Position numbers and translations under genes: made by a program. From Gemmatimonadota bacterium (GTDB taxonomy: Bacteria; JAAXHH01), in the NCBI GenBank assembly GCA_026713285.1, contig JAPOOT010000171.1, positions 1-13,054 of the forward strand: DNA of 13,054 nucleotides, read 5' to 3'. The stretch's first letter is position 1, and each line of letters opens with the position of its first letter. Positions 1 through 6,776 of the stretch are shown piece after piece. The notes beneath the pieces are model-generated. The model searched no databases, was not told the origin of the DNA, and saw nothing but the letters and a program-made list of their open reading frames with translations.

Positions 1-46
1 GCGGTTTCACGGGCCGGCCCCTTCCGCTTCGCGAGCCGGCGGACGC

Positions 47-766
47 TTAATCCTTCTCCCGCAGCGGCTTTCCCTTGCGGACGACCTGCGTCCGCTGCGG
101 CCTGATGACGATCTGCGTGATCACCGTCCCCTCCCGCTGGTCCACGGCCTGCGCGACGGCGCCGGCCACGCACTCGGGCGTGATGTGCGCGCCGGGTTCC
201 TCGCCGGGTTCGAAGTCGGCCCCGTCGTAAAACGGTGTCCGGGTCATGTCCGGGTACAGGGTCACCACCCGGACGCCGCTCTTCCGCACCTCGCTGAAGA
301 GCGCCTGGCCGAACTGGTGGAGGCCGGCCTTCGTGGCGCCGTAGGCCGCGCCGAAGGGACCGGGATTCAACGCGGCGGTGGAAGCGATGTTGACGACATA
401 CCCCCGCGAGGCCTCCAGGTGCCGCAGGGCCGCCCGGGTCAGGACCATGGGCGCGATCAGGTTGGTCCGCACCATGCGTTCTATTCGCCCGGGCGCCATG
501 GTGGCATGCGGGCCGAAGAACCCCACGCCGGCGTTGTTGACCAGGACCTTCAGCCCTCCTGTCTCCTTGAGCAGCTCCCCGGTGCGTTCCAGCAGCATCC
601 GGGTATCTGTGACGTCGCATTCGACCGGCTTGAACCGGGCGTGGCGGAAGGAGGTCTTCCCGTGGTCGCGGGCATACCCGTATACGTCGTAGTCCGACTC
701 GACCAGGCGCGCGGCGATGGCCAGGCCGATTCCTGAAGAAGCGCCGGTAACCAGTGCTACGTCCAT
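47..766 (-). CDS. Short-chain dehydrogenase/reductase (SDR), classical type
   Basis: A 239-aa Rossmann-fold oxidoreductase of the classical SDR family, probably NAD(P)H-dependent and cytosolic; the substrate cannot be read from sequence. The cofactor glycine motif TGASSGIG is at residues 7-14, NNAG at 77-80, the catalytic Ser is S129 (NIAST), and the YxxxK pair is Y142/K146, followed by the usual PDMTRTPF segment after beta-6. An Arg just after beta-2 (YARD, R33) leans towards NADPH, which is inference. Length is normal for the family. The ATG start overlaps the end of the radical SAM gene by 10 nt and has an AAGGAG ribosome site inside that gene, so the two are probably co-translated. It is the last gene of the minus-strand run visible here. 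Confident as an SDR, no specific function. Confidence 0.93.
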   Translation of the reverse strand: MDVALVTGASSGIGLAIAARLVESDYDVYGYARDHGKTSFRHARFKPVECDVTDTRMLLERTGELLKETGGLKVLVNNAGVGFFGPHATMAPGRIERMVRTNLIAPMVLTRAALRHLEASRGYVVNIASTAALNPGPFGAAYGATKAGLHQFGQALFSEVRKSGVRVVTLYPDMTRTPFYDGADFEPGEEPGAHITPECVAGAVAQAVDQREGTVITQIVIRPQRTQVVRKGKPLREKD

Positions 767-1797
767 GTGACGATCCGCTCCTTTTCGAAGTGTTCTCCCA
801 GGCGCCGCCGCATGAAGGCGGTCATCTCCTCCCGCCGTTCGGCCGTGTAGGTCACGGTCGTGCCCTCCTGAACGTATTCGTCGTACAGAAGCGGCGTATC
901 CCGCCGCAGACGTCTCATGCGCTGAAAATGGCTCTTCGATAAACGGAAGACGCCCACGGTCACGTCGCGAACGGCGGCCGGCTCGATCCGCCGGACGACC
1001 TCTTCGACCAGGTCTCCGTAAACGGACTCCCAGGACGGAACGGCGAGGACCGGGTCGAAGCAGAGACGGACCTGCCAGCCGTCGTCAATGGCCGACCGGG
1101 CGGCGTCCAGCCTCTGTTTGAGCGGCGCCGTCCCGTGTTCGAAGCGTGCGGCGACCGGTTCGGGGGACAGGGTCCATGCCAGGACGACGCGTTCTGAAGG
1201 CGGCAGGTCCCCGATGGCGCGATACGCGGCGCTCTTGGTACGGATTTCCACGAGCAGGTCCGGCTCCTCGCGGGCGAATTCAATCCAGGCGCGGCAATAA
1301 GGCACGACCGACTCGAAAGCGAGCAGGTCGGTGTCGTACGAGATGCACAGGTAAAACGGCTGCGAGGGGTTGGACTTCCCGCGTATGGCCCTGCGCGTCG
1401 CCTCAAAGTAGTCCTCCAGGTTCACGAAAACCACGATATTCGCCGAAGGATACATCCCCTGCAGGTAGCAGTAGTCGCAGTTGTACACGCAATTGAACAT
1501 GAGCGTGTTGTAGTAGAAATCCTCGAAGCTGAAGTTCTGGCTATTCGCCGATCCTTCGTACAGGAACCGGTCCTTCTTCACGGCCAGGATCAGTTTCATG
1601 CTCTCCTTCTGTGCCTGGAACCGCTGACGCGGCCGGGCGAAGACCGCCTTGTAGTCGTCGATCTCCACCACGCGGGCTTTCGAAAAACGATCCCGGATGC
1701 GCCGGGTGAGCGGGTATTCTTCTGCGCCGCGCTCGATATAGAGGTGGGAGAAGTTATTCCACCGAGAGGATGCCGCGTAGTCGTTCAAATTCTGCAT
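757..1797 (-). CDS. Spore photoproduct lyase-like (SplB family) radical SAM protein
   Basis: A 346-aa radical SAM enzyme. The cluster motif is CX3CX2C (C103, C107, C110), the spacing used by spore photoproduct lyase (SPL), rather than only a generic CX3CX2C context. The flanking tyrosines (Y109 just before and Y111 just after the third Cys) match the Tyr pair known to act in radical transfer in SPL. C151, in YLCISYDTDL about 41 residues on, sits close to where SPL has its hydrogen-donating Cys; this assignment is inference. SPL uses SAM to repair the spore thymine dimer in DNA, but relatives in non-sporulating bacteria have no settled role, and nothing else here suggests sporulation. The gene overlaps the nucleosidase-like gene by 44 nt and the SDR by 10 nt. 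The ATG is preceded by AGGAAGG. Family certain, substrate unknown. Confidence 0.88.
   Translation of the reverse strand: MQNLNDYAASSRWNNFSHLYIERGAEEYPLTRRIRDRFSKARVVEIDDYKAVFARPRQRFQAQKESMKLILAVKKDRFLYEGSANSQNFSFEDFYYNTLMFNCVYNCDYCYLQGMYPSANIVVFVNLEDYFEATRRAIRGKSNPSQPFYLCISYDTDLLAFESVVPYCRAWIEFAREEPDLLVEIRTKSAAYRAIGDLPPSERVVLAWTLSPEPVAARFEHGTAPLKQRLDAARSAIDDGWQVRLCFDPVLAVPSWESVYGDLVEEVVRRIEPAAVRDVTVGVFRLSKSHFQRMRRLRRDTPLLYDEYVQEGTTVTYTAERREEMTAFMRRRLGEHFEKERIVTWT
778..783 (-). promoter_or_regulatory. Shine-Dalgarno for the SDR gene, inside the upstream radical SAM gene
   Basis: Reads AAGGAG on the minus strand, 11 nt before the ATG at 766. It lies in the last codons of the radical SAM gene, which supports both the ATG choice and coupled translation of the pair. 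Confidence 0.6.
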
Positions 1798-2599
1798 CGC
1801 CTTCCTGTTTCGTCTTGACGGAGACGTGGTAAAACCGCGTGAGGTCGGGCAGGTCCGAGCCGGTGTGTAGCTTGTAAGACCGAACCAGGTCGGACAGCAT
1901 CCGGTGCCGGCTTGCCGTCAGTCGCAGCCGGTCGCGGATGTCTTCCACGACCCGCGCGTCCGCGTCGGTCAACACGTCCGGTCCCCCGTCGGAGATCGTC
2001 CTGTAAGCCGCGATCGCCGCTTCGAATTCGGCCAGGGAACCCGCGATCAGTTCACTTATCCAGTCCTTGTCGAAGCGCCGCGTTTCCAGGTGGTCGGAAA
2101 CGACCTTGACGCAGCCGATCCGGTGGGGCGGAAGGAAGGTCGCCGCCGCCTGGAAGAATCCGGCTGCTTCCATGTCGGCCAGGCCCGGCTCGACGGCGCC
2201 GGCGTCCGCCCGGTCCAGGGGACGTTCCACAGTCGTGACCGCGGATTCCGCGAGCGACGTCCTCGCCAGCAGGTCCGGATAGAAGGATCGGCCGGTGCTT
2301 TGCTCCGTGATCTTGCTCGCGAGGAACCGGTCCCCGGCCTTGACGGGTCCCTCCCCCGCCTTCTGCGTATGGCCGGCGACGCCGAGGTTGAAGATGACCG
2401 TTCGCTCATCTCTTTCAATCCGGGTGGCCAGGCAGGCGGTCGCGATGGCGGACTTCATGCGTCCCGTGCCGGTCACGGTAAGCCAGACTTCGTCCCGCCG
2501 GAAAACGGGCAGGTCGAAGGATGCGTCCTGCTTCAATCGGAATCGCTCGATCACGGGCCGCGCTTCCGCGTGCAGGGCAATGGCGAGGAGGATGGGCAT
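1754..2599 (-). CDS. MTA/SAH nucleosidase-like (purine nucleoside phosphorylase superfamily) protein with C-terminal extension
   Basis: 281 aa. Residues 1-200 carry the phosphorylase-superfamily landmarks in MTAN/Pfs order: acidic residue near the N-terminus (ALHAEARP, E12), VTGTGRMKSA (42-51), FNLGVAG (70-76), ADMEAAGFF (141-149, E144 being the ribose-binding Glu of MTAN) and VVSDH (166-170, D169 at the catalytic Asp). This suggests hydrolysis or phosphorolysis of a 5'-substituted adenosine such as methylthioadenosine, S-adenosylhomocysteine or 5'-deoxyadenosine. The protein is about 50 residues longer than typical MTAN. Residues 201-281 are charged and probably helical, with no motif I recognise. 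Overlap of 44 nt with the radical SAM gene argues for a joint role. No strong Shine-Dalgarno; GGGGAA lies about 9 nt before the ATG. It might act on another nucleoside. Confidence 0.82.
   Translation of the reverse strand: MPILLAIALHAEARPVIERFRLKQDASFDLPVFRRDEVWLTVTGTGRMKSAIATACLATRIERDERTVIFNLGVAGHTQKAGEGPVKAGDRFLASKITEQSTGRSFYPDLLARTSLAESAVTTVERPLDRADAGAVEPGLADMEAAGFFQAAATFLPPHRIGCVKVVSDHLETRRFDKDWISELIAGSLAEFEAAIAAYRTISDGGPDVLTDADARVVEDIRDRLRLTASRHRMLSDLVRSYKLHTGSDLPDLTRFYHVSVKTKQEGDAEFERLRGILSVE
1800..1806 (-). promoter_or_regulatory. Shine-Dalgarno for the SPL-like gene
   Basis: Reads AGGAAGG on the minus strand, with its AGGA core 5 nt before the ATG at 1797. It is within the coding sequence of the nucleosidase-like gene, so ribosomes translating that gene pass directly over it; this fixes the SPL-like start. 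Confidence 0.6.
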
Positions 2600-2631
2600 G
2601 GCGTAGTTTCCCCGACGCGAGGGTCCGGATC

Positions 2632-3267
2632 CTACCTGGGTTGGATGACGAGCCGGCCGTCTTCGATCTTCACGTCCTTCACCATATGTAGAAATCGATC
2701 CAGAGCCGGCTCCCGGTACAGGGTTTCCAACAGGTTGTTTTTGCGGATTTCATTCATGAATTCAGCAGGAATGTCTCTGCCGCCGACCTCCAGCCGGTCG
2801 ATGGTGACCTCCAGCCGGTCGTCCTTCATCTCGATGGCGAGTTCGCCGGTACCGTTCAGGAACTTGCCTTCGAATCGATCGTTGAACATGCCGAGGGGTA
2901 CGCTGATCTCGGCCTGAAGCTTGTCATCCTGGATATCCACGCGCGCCATCCCGTGAATTTCTTTGAACAGATCCTCTTGCTCGAGGAGGGCATTGATATC
3001 GTCCGCTGACATCGAAAAGCTCCCGGTATCTTCGCCCGTCTCAAGGGCAATGATGAAATCCCTGAACCGTTCGATTACCGTCAGCGCTTCTTCCCGGACC
3101 GTCTCTGTGTCCGTCTCTGCGCGGGAGAAATCGCGGGGCTCCGGGCTCGTGTAAGTCTCGACCAGTTCATCGCTCGCCTGGAGGAGAAAATAGTAGGTTG
3201 CGCCTGCGATTACGGCGAGCAGAATGATCGCGGATAGACAACCGCCGACCCAGTATCTGGTTTTCAT
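2632..3267 (-). CDS. Hypothetical single-pass membrane-anchored protein
   Basis: 211 aa, not assigned to a named family. A short basic N-terminus (MKTRYW) is followed by one hydrophobic segment at about residues 8-30, so it is probably an inner-membrane anchor with the remainder in the periplasm. The soluble part has a helical stretch (50-78), a motif FSMSADDINALLEQ (84-97), then alternating beta-type sequence (ISVPLG, GELAIEMKDDRLEVTIDRLEVG) and a C-terminal segment ending DGRLVIQPR. This plan (anchor, 'S..DINALL', beta-rich domain) recalls YpmS/DUF2140-like and lipid-transfer-like periplasmic proteins, but only loosely. Its ATG shares one base with the stop of the amidohydrolase gene (TAATG), so the two are translationally coupled; the nucleosidase-like gene follows after 32 nt. 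Confidence 0.75.
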   Translation of the reverse strand: MKTRYWVGGCLSAIILLAVIAGATYYFLLQASDELVETYTSPEPRDFSRAETDTETVREEALTVIERFRDFIIALETGEDTGSFSMSADDINALLEQEDLFKEIHGMARVDIQDDKLQAEISVPLGMFNDRFEGKFLNGTGELAIEMKDDRLEVTIDRLEVGGRDIPAEFMNEIRKNNLLETLYREPALDRFLHMVKDVKIEDGRLVIQPR

Positions 3268-4460
3268 TACGCATTTTCCCCGTTGTTGACTTCCAATGAC
3301 GGACGTGCGGATATTTCCCGGTCGAATACGATCTCCCCGTCCAGCAGGGTCATTTCACAGGTCAGGCGCCGCGGCCATGTCCGGCGTTCCCCGTGCGAAT
3401 CGGTGAATTCGAAATCGCCCTCCTCCATTACGAAGACCGCCACGTCGGCCGACGCGCCCGGACGGAGCGTGCCGAGTCCGGTGCGCCCGATCGCCGCGGC
3501 CGGTATGGAGGTCGTACTCTCCACGATGTCCGTGAGGGGCATGCCCAGGTTAAGCATCTTGGACATGGTGGTCGGCAAGTCGAAAACCGGTCCGTTGACG
3601 TTTACGGTGTACAGGTCCGTGCTGATGGCGTCCGGGAAGAACCCCCGCTCGAAGGCCGCTTTGGCCACGTCGAAGCTGAAACTGCCGGCGCCGTGACCCA
3701 CGTCCATCAGGATGCCCCGGGACCGTCCCTCGATGACGTCCTCCCAAACGGCCCCGTGGTCGTCCAGAATGCCGTGGGGATGGCCGTGATAGGCGTGCGT
3801 GATGATGTCGCCCGGCCGGAGCAGGTCCATGATGCCGCCGAGCGGGCAGGGCGTATTGCCCACGTGAACCATGACCGGGACGCCGAGCTGTTCGGCCGCC
3901 TCTACCGCCAGGCGCGTCGGTTCGACGCCGTTGTCGCCCACCAGGTGCCGGCCCTGTCTTACCTTGATACCGGTCATCAGGTCCCGGTTACCGGCTACGG
4001 CGGTCACGGAACGGTCCACGTCCACGAACCGCAGGCTGGCCAGTTCGGGGGTGCCCGCCGTCGGGATGCCCACGCTCGAGATGTTGGAGAAGCCGAAAAC
4101 CCGGGTCCTGGACGGCTCCGCCACGTTGCGGCGGAAGGCCTCCTGGCTGGGCCAGCTCGAGCTTCCGGCGTCCACGATAGCGGTCACCCCGGTGGAGGGA
4201 CAGACGTCGTCCGGCACCAGGCCGATGTCGGTGAATCCCCAGCAGATGTGGGCGTGCAGGTCGACCAGTCCGGGAAAGACGTAGCGGCCGGATACGTCGA
4301 CGACGCGGCGGCCCTCCACCGGCAGGCCGTCGCCTACGGCCGAAATCGAACCGCCGCGAATGGAGACATCGCATACCCGGTTCAGATCCTGCGACGGGTC
4401 CACGACGGTCCCCCCGCGCAGGAGGAGGCCAGGGCTTTTTTCGAGGTTTGATGGCGGCAT
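3267..4460 (-). CDS. Amidohydrolase / deacetylase-family metallohydrolase (COG3964-like)
   Basis: 397-aa member of the amidohydrolase superfamily with a binuclear metal site. Ligands in order: HxH at H69/H71 (VDLHAHICWG), a Lys for the carbamate bridge K166 (TGIK), H199 (MVHVG), H222 (ITHAYHG) and D282 (ISTDLY). The N-terminal strand GLLLRGGTVVDP and C-terminal GTLRPGASADVAVF form the small beta-sandwich flanking the TIM barrel. Relatives are often labelled dihydroorotase, but the HGHPHGILDD and DVGHGAGSFSFD segments fit the COG3964 group, whose characterised members act on acetylated substrates, not dihydroorotate; no other pyrimidine gene is nearby. Probably cytosolic, as no signal peptide is seen. 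The ATG lacks a clear Shine-Dalgarno. It sits 76 nt downstream of the protease gene and is coupled (TAATG) to the membrane-protein gene. Exact substrate unknown. Confidence 0.88.
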   Translation of the reverse strand: MPPSNLEKSPGLLLRGGTVVDPSQDLNRVCDVSIRGGSISAVGDGLPVEGRRVVDVSGRYVFPGLVDLHAHICWGFTDIGLVPDDVCPSTGVTAIVDAGSSSWPSQEAFRRNVAEPSRTRVFGFSNISSVGIPTAGTPELASLRFVDVDRSVTAVAGNRDLMTGIKVRQGRHLVGDNGVEPTRLAVEAAEQLGVPVMVHVGNTPCPLGGIMDLLRPGDIITHAYHGHPHGILDDHGAVWEDVIEGRSRGILMDVGHGAGSFSFDVAKAAFERGFFPDAISTDLYTVNVNGPVFDLPTTMSKMLNLGMPLTDIVESTTSIPAAAIGRTGLGTLRPGASADVAVFVMEEGDFEFTDSHGERRTWPRRLTCEMTLLDGEIVFDREISARPSLEVNNGENA

Positions 4461-4503
4461 GGGCTGATCGGTGCGTGCGGAGCGGTTGCGTTTATTCCTT
4501 GTT

Positions 4504-4579
4504 GTCCAGCCGGCACTTCACTGTCCTGCTGGCACTTCATTGTCCAGCGGGTTCTTCATCGTCCAGCGGGTTCTTCTTA
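4504..4579. repeat. 19-bp tandem repeat, four copies, spanning the 3' end of the M48 gene
   Basis: Four back-to-back 19-bp units on the plus strand at 4504-4522, 4523-4541, 4542-4560 and 4561-4579, for example GTCCAGCGGGTTCTTCATC for the third. The last two match over their first 16 bases; the first two share GGCACTTCA in place of GGGTTCTTC. Because 19 is not a multiple of 3, successive copies are read in different frames by the protease gene: one encodes KNPLD, the next DEEPAG, and the third supplies the TGA stop. The fourth copy (4504-4522) lies wholly in the spacer before the amidohydrolase. Confidence 0.9.
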
Positions 4580-5439
4580 AGCGGCGGCAGCTGGCTCTTG
4601 ATCTGATGAAACCGTTCCGAATCGGTAATCAGTCCGTCCAGGACCGGCAGTCCGGCGATCTGCTTCCGGGTCTGATCGATGCGTTCCCTGCTCGGCGGAT
4701 GGGTCGAGAACAGCAGGGCCAGCGCGCCGGGTTCACGGTCGTTGATTTCCAGGAGCTTCCCGAAGAACGCCGCGACGCCATCGGGATCGTAGCCGGCTTC
4801 CCGGAGATTCTCGACCGCGAGGGCGTCCGCTTCCCGTTCCGCTTCCCGCGAGTAGTGCAACATGGAGAAGATACCGCCGATTCCCGCCAGTTGCGACGCG
4901 ACGCGCTGGACGCCCGTGGAGTTCCTTCCCGATATCATGCCCAGCACGATCTCCAGCCCGAGTTGCCGGGTCAGGGCCTTGGCGCCGTGACGTCCCACCA
5001 CGTGCCCGATTTCGTGGGAGATCACCGCCGCCAGTTCCGATTCGGTGTCCGCTATGGAGATGAGGCCCCGATTGACGTAGAGAAAGCCGCCGGGAAGGGC
5101 AAAGGCGTTGACATCATCCGTATCCACGACTTTTATGTAGTATGGTATATTGGACCGTTTGGAATGCCGGACGAGGGTCTGCCCCAGCTCGTCGACGTAG
5201 CGGACCACCTCCGGGTCCGTGAACAGTTTGATCTCTCTTTCGATTTCTCTCGAAAACTCGCGGCCGAGCGCTATTTCATCCGACTCGCTGAGGACGTTGA
5301 TATGCTGGAAGGCGCTTCCGCAACCCAGGGTCGTCAGCAGCAGGACGGAGATCGACGCGGCGGCCGGTCTGAGCGACAGAAGCGACCGGTACCGGGACAG
5401 GTTCTTTGCGGCAAACCGGAGCCGGCAAAGGGGTTTCAT
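4537..5439 (-). CDS. M48-family zinc metalloprotease (BepA/YfgC-like), probable lipoprotein
   Basis: 300 aa. Zinc motif HEIGH at residues 142-146 (SHEIGHVVGRHGAK), third ligand E201 in the SREAEREAD segment, and HPPS at 247-250, matching the regulatory/active-site His region of BepA-type proteases. The N-terminus has a basic stretch, a hydrophobic core (about 26-38) and LTTLGC with C40 as a plausible lipobox Cys, so I infer export to the periplasm with a lipid anchor; the lipobox is imperfect (Leu at -2). Family members handle misfolded or stalled outer-membrane proteins. There is no C-terminal TPR domain, unlike E. coli BepA (about 490 aa), so this is the short peptidase-only form. The extreme C-terminus is made by a 19-bp tandem repeat. 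The gene is divergent from the phosphotransferase gene and may head the minus-strand operon. No obvious Shine-Dalgarno. Confidence 0.93.
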   Translation of the reverse strand: MKPLCRLRFAAKNLSRYRSLLSLRPAAASISVLLLTTLGCGSAFQHINVLSESDEIALGREFSREIEREIKLFTDPEVVRYVDELGQTLVRHSKRSNIPYYIKVVDTDDVNAFALPGGFLYVNRGLISIADTESELAAVISHEIGHVVGRHGAKALTRQLGLEIVLGMISGRNSTGVQRVASQLAGIGGIFSMLHYSREAEREADALAVENLREAGYDPDGVAAFFGKLLEINDREPGALALLFSTHPPSRERIDQTRKQIAGLPVLDGLITDSERFHQIKSQLPPLKKNPLDDEEPAGQ

Positions 5440-5577
5440 CTTGCATCACACCGGTATAAGGGATGAGCCGGGCGTGGAACGGGACACTTGGCAACCTGTG
5501 TTCCGGGGTGCGCCGGATGACGGGTTCCGAGTAATGAAGATACGGACGGGAAAACCCGCGGGCAATCGGAAAAGGCC

Positions 5578-5585
5578 AGGAGGGA
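5578..5585 (+). promoter_or_regulatory. Shine-Dalgarno for the phosphotransferase gene
   Basis: AGGAGGGA ends 10 nt before the ATG at 5596. Later in-frame ATGs (5608, 5620, 5623) would be 22 nt or more away, so this site favours the 5596 start even though the first ~30 residues are not conserved-looking. Confidence 0.65.
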
Positions 5586-5595
5586 ACAGCCGGTC

Positions 5596-6684
5596 ATGTA
5601 TCGACCCATGTATCGCTTGATGATGACTGAATCCAGGAACGATCGGGGAACGCCGCCGCTCCGTGAAGGTGAATCGGCGGACATGGCGGCCGTTACGCAC
5701 TACCTCCGGCGGCTGGCCGAGGACGGGCACGGGTTCGCCATGGACCCACGACGAGTCCGGTCTCTGGCGGGCGGATTCAACAACCGTATATACGAAGTAG
5801 ATACATCCGCCGGCATCTACCTCCTCAAGGTATATCCGGGCGATCGCGCGCGGCGCCTCGAACGGGAGTTCGCGGCGTTGACCCGGCTTTCCAGCCTGGA
5901 AGAAGTGCCGAATGCCGTTTTTGCGGATCCCATGGCCGCCGGCTTGAACGCCCCCGTGCTGATCTACGATAAACTACCGGGGTCGGCGGTGGAACCCGCA
6001 AGCATGAACAGGGAGGACCTGGCCCTGCTCATCGGGATCGCGGTCGCAGTGCATGCCGTTCGGGATCCCGGCGATCTGCTATTGGCCACACCGGCGGGTC
6101 CATCCCGTCCCGGCGACTGCCTCGCGTATATGGACGGGACTATGCGAGCCATGTCCGCGTCGCCCGCCATGAACGATCCGCCTTTCCACCTGGCCGTGGA
6201 AAGGTTGCTCGACCTGAGGCGGTGCCTGGCCATGGCGGACCTGCGGCCCGCGTTATGGGCGGATGCTCCGCCCCGTCTGTGTCATGGAGACTTACGGCCG
6301 GCCAACGTGATCAAGGCGGAACGGGACGGCGTCGGGCTGGTTGACTGGGAACACGCGGGGATCATGGACCCTTTTTACGAGATCGCCGGTTTTTTCTGTC
6401 ATCCGGAAAGCGCGGCGCTGGCGTCGGGTTTGCGGGAAGAGTCGATCGCGGTTTACTGCGAAAAAAGCGCCGATCCCCACGCCTTCGAGAAGATGGCCGT
6501 ATACCAGATTGTCCTGCCCGTGCAGTGGTGCGTACGGATTCTGTCCCTGATCGAAGGATACGACCGGCAGGCGGTCCAATCCTGGAACGAACTCCGGCCG
6601 CTGGAGGCGTTGTGGGAGGACCTGGGACGGTATGCCGGGCTCGCCGGCAAGAGACTTGGCACAGGGATGCGGGGATCGGTTTAA
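5596..6684 (+). CDS. Phosphotransferase family protein (APH / choline-kinase-like fold)
   Basis: 362 aa with a kinase-like fold. N-lobe: LAGGFNNRIYEV (57-68) as the nucleotide loop, K78 in YLLKVYP as the ATP-binding Lys, and E90 as its likely partner. C-lobe: Brenner-type motif LCHGDLRPANVI with D232 as catalytic base and N237, then LVDWEHAGIMDP with D250 as metal ligand. All residues needed for catalysis are present. Such proteins phosphorylate small hydroxylated molecules (aminoglycosides, choline, homoserine, sugars); HGDLRPANV and DWEHAG do not separate these, and an antibiotic resistance role should not be assumed. Translation begins at an ATG with a strong AGGAGGGA. It stands alone on the plus strand, divergent from the protease and convergent with era. 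No signal peptide, so cytosolic. Confidence 0.88.
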   Translation: MYRPMYRLMMTESRNDRGTPPLREGESADMAAVTHYLRRLAEDGHGFAMDPRRVRSLAGGFNNRIYEVDTSAGIYLLKVYPGDRARRLEREFAALTRLSSLEEVPNAVFADPMAAGLNAPVLIYDKLPGSAVEPASMNREDLALLIGIAVAVHAVRDPGDLLLATPAGPSRPGDCLAYMDGTMRAMSASPAMNDPPFHLAVERLLDLRRCLAMADLRPALWADAPPRLCHGDLRPANVIKAERDGVGLVDWEHAGIMDPFYEIAGFFCHPESAALASGLREESIAVYCEKSADPHAFEKMAVYQIVLPVQWCVRILSLIEGYDRQAVQSWNELRPLEALWEDLGRYAGLAGKRLGTGMRGSV

Positions 6685-6693
6685 GGTCCCTGC

Positions 6694-6736
6694 GGCGACG
6701 CTCGCCTTGGTGAAACTCACCTTGGCGACGCTCACC
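6694..6736. repeat. Three consecutive 15-bp mini-palindromes in the convergent spacer
   Basis: Units at 6694-6706 (GGCGA-CGC-TCGCC), 6709-6721 (GGTGA-AAC-TCACC) and 6724-6736 (GGCGA-CGC-TCACC), each a 5-bp stem with a 3-nt loop, joined by TT, giving an exact 15-bp period. The third has one C/A mismatch on the plus strand, which becomes a G-U pair in minus-strand RNA. The second unit keeps pairing despite changes on both arms (C to T and G to A). Placed between two converging genes, the array could act in transcription termination or RNA stability; no T-run follows, so a classical terminator is not supported. Confidence 0.8.
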
Positions 6737-6776
6737 TCGTGGTGTAGCCCGGACGCTCACCTCGTGGTGTAGCCCA
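6727..6776. repeat. 25-bp tandem duplication covering the era stop codon
   Basis: Two copies, 6727-6751 and 6752-6776, differing only at the last base (G or A). The copy at 6752-6776 holds the last codons of era (GYTTR) and its TGA at 6759-6757; the other copy lies entirely past the stop. Each contains CACC-TCGT-GGTG, a 4-bp stem with a 4-nt loop (6733-6744 and 6758-6769). The first copy overlaps the 15-bp palindrome array. Confidence 0.92.

Noticed and set aside
13..40. GCCGGC inverted repeat (13-18 and 35-40) after the SDR stop, as a terminator
   Set aside because: Short self-complementary 6-mers are common in GC-rich DNA and no T-run follows on the minus strand; too little sequence before the edge to judge.
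3267..4460. Dihydroorotase (pyrC)
   Set aside because: The metal ligands fit the superfamily, but the surrounding motifs fit the COG3964 group and no pyrimidine genes are nearby.
4504..4579. CRISPR-like array
   Set aside because: Units abut with no spacers and overlap a coding sequence; it is a simple tandem repeat. The other repeats in the window also lack regular spacers.
5596..6684. Antibiotic-resistance aminoglycoside kinase
   Set aside because: Only the general APH fold motifs are present, shared with choline, homoserine and other small-molecule kinases; there is no mobile-element context.
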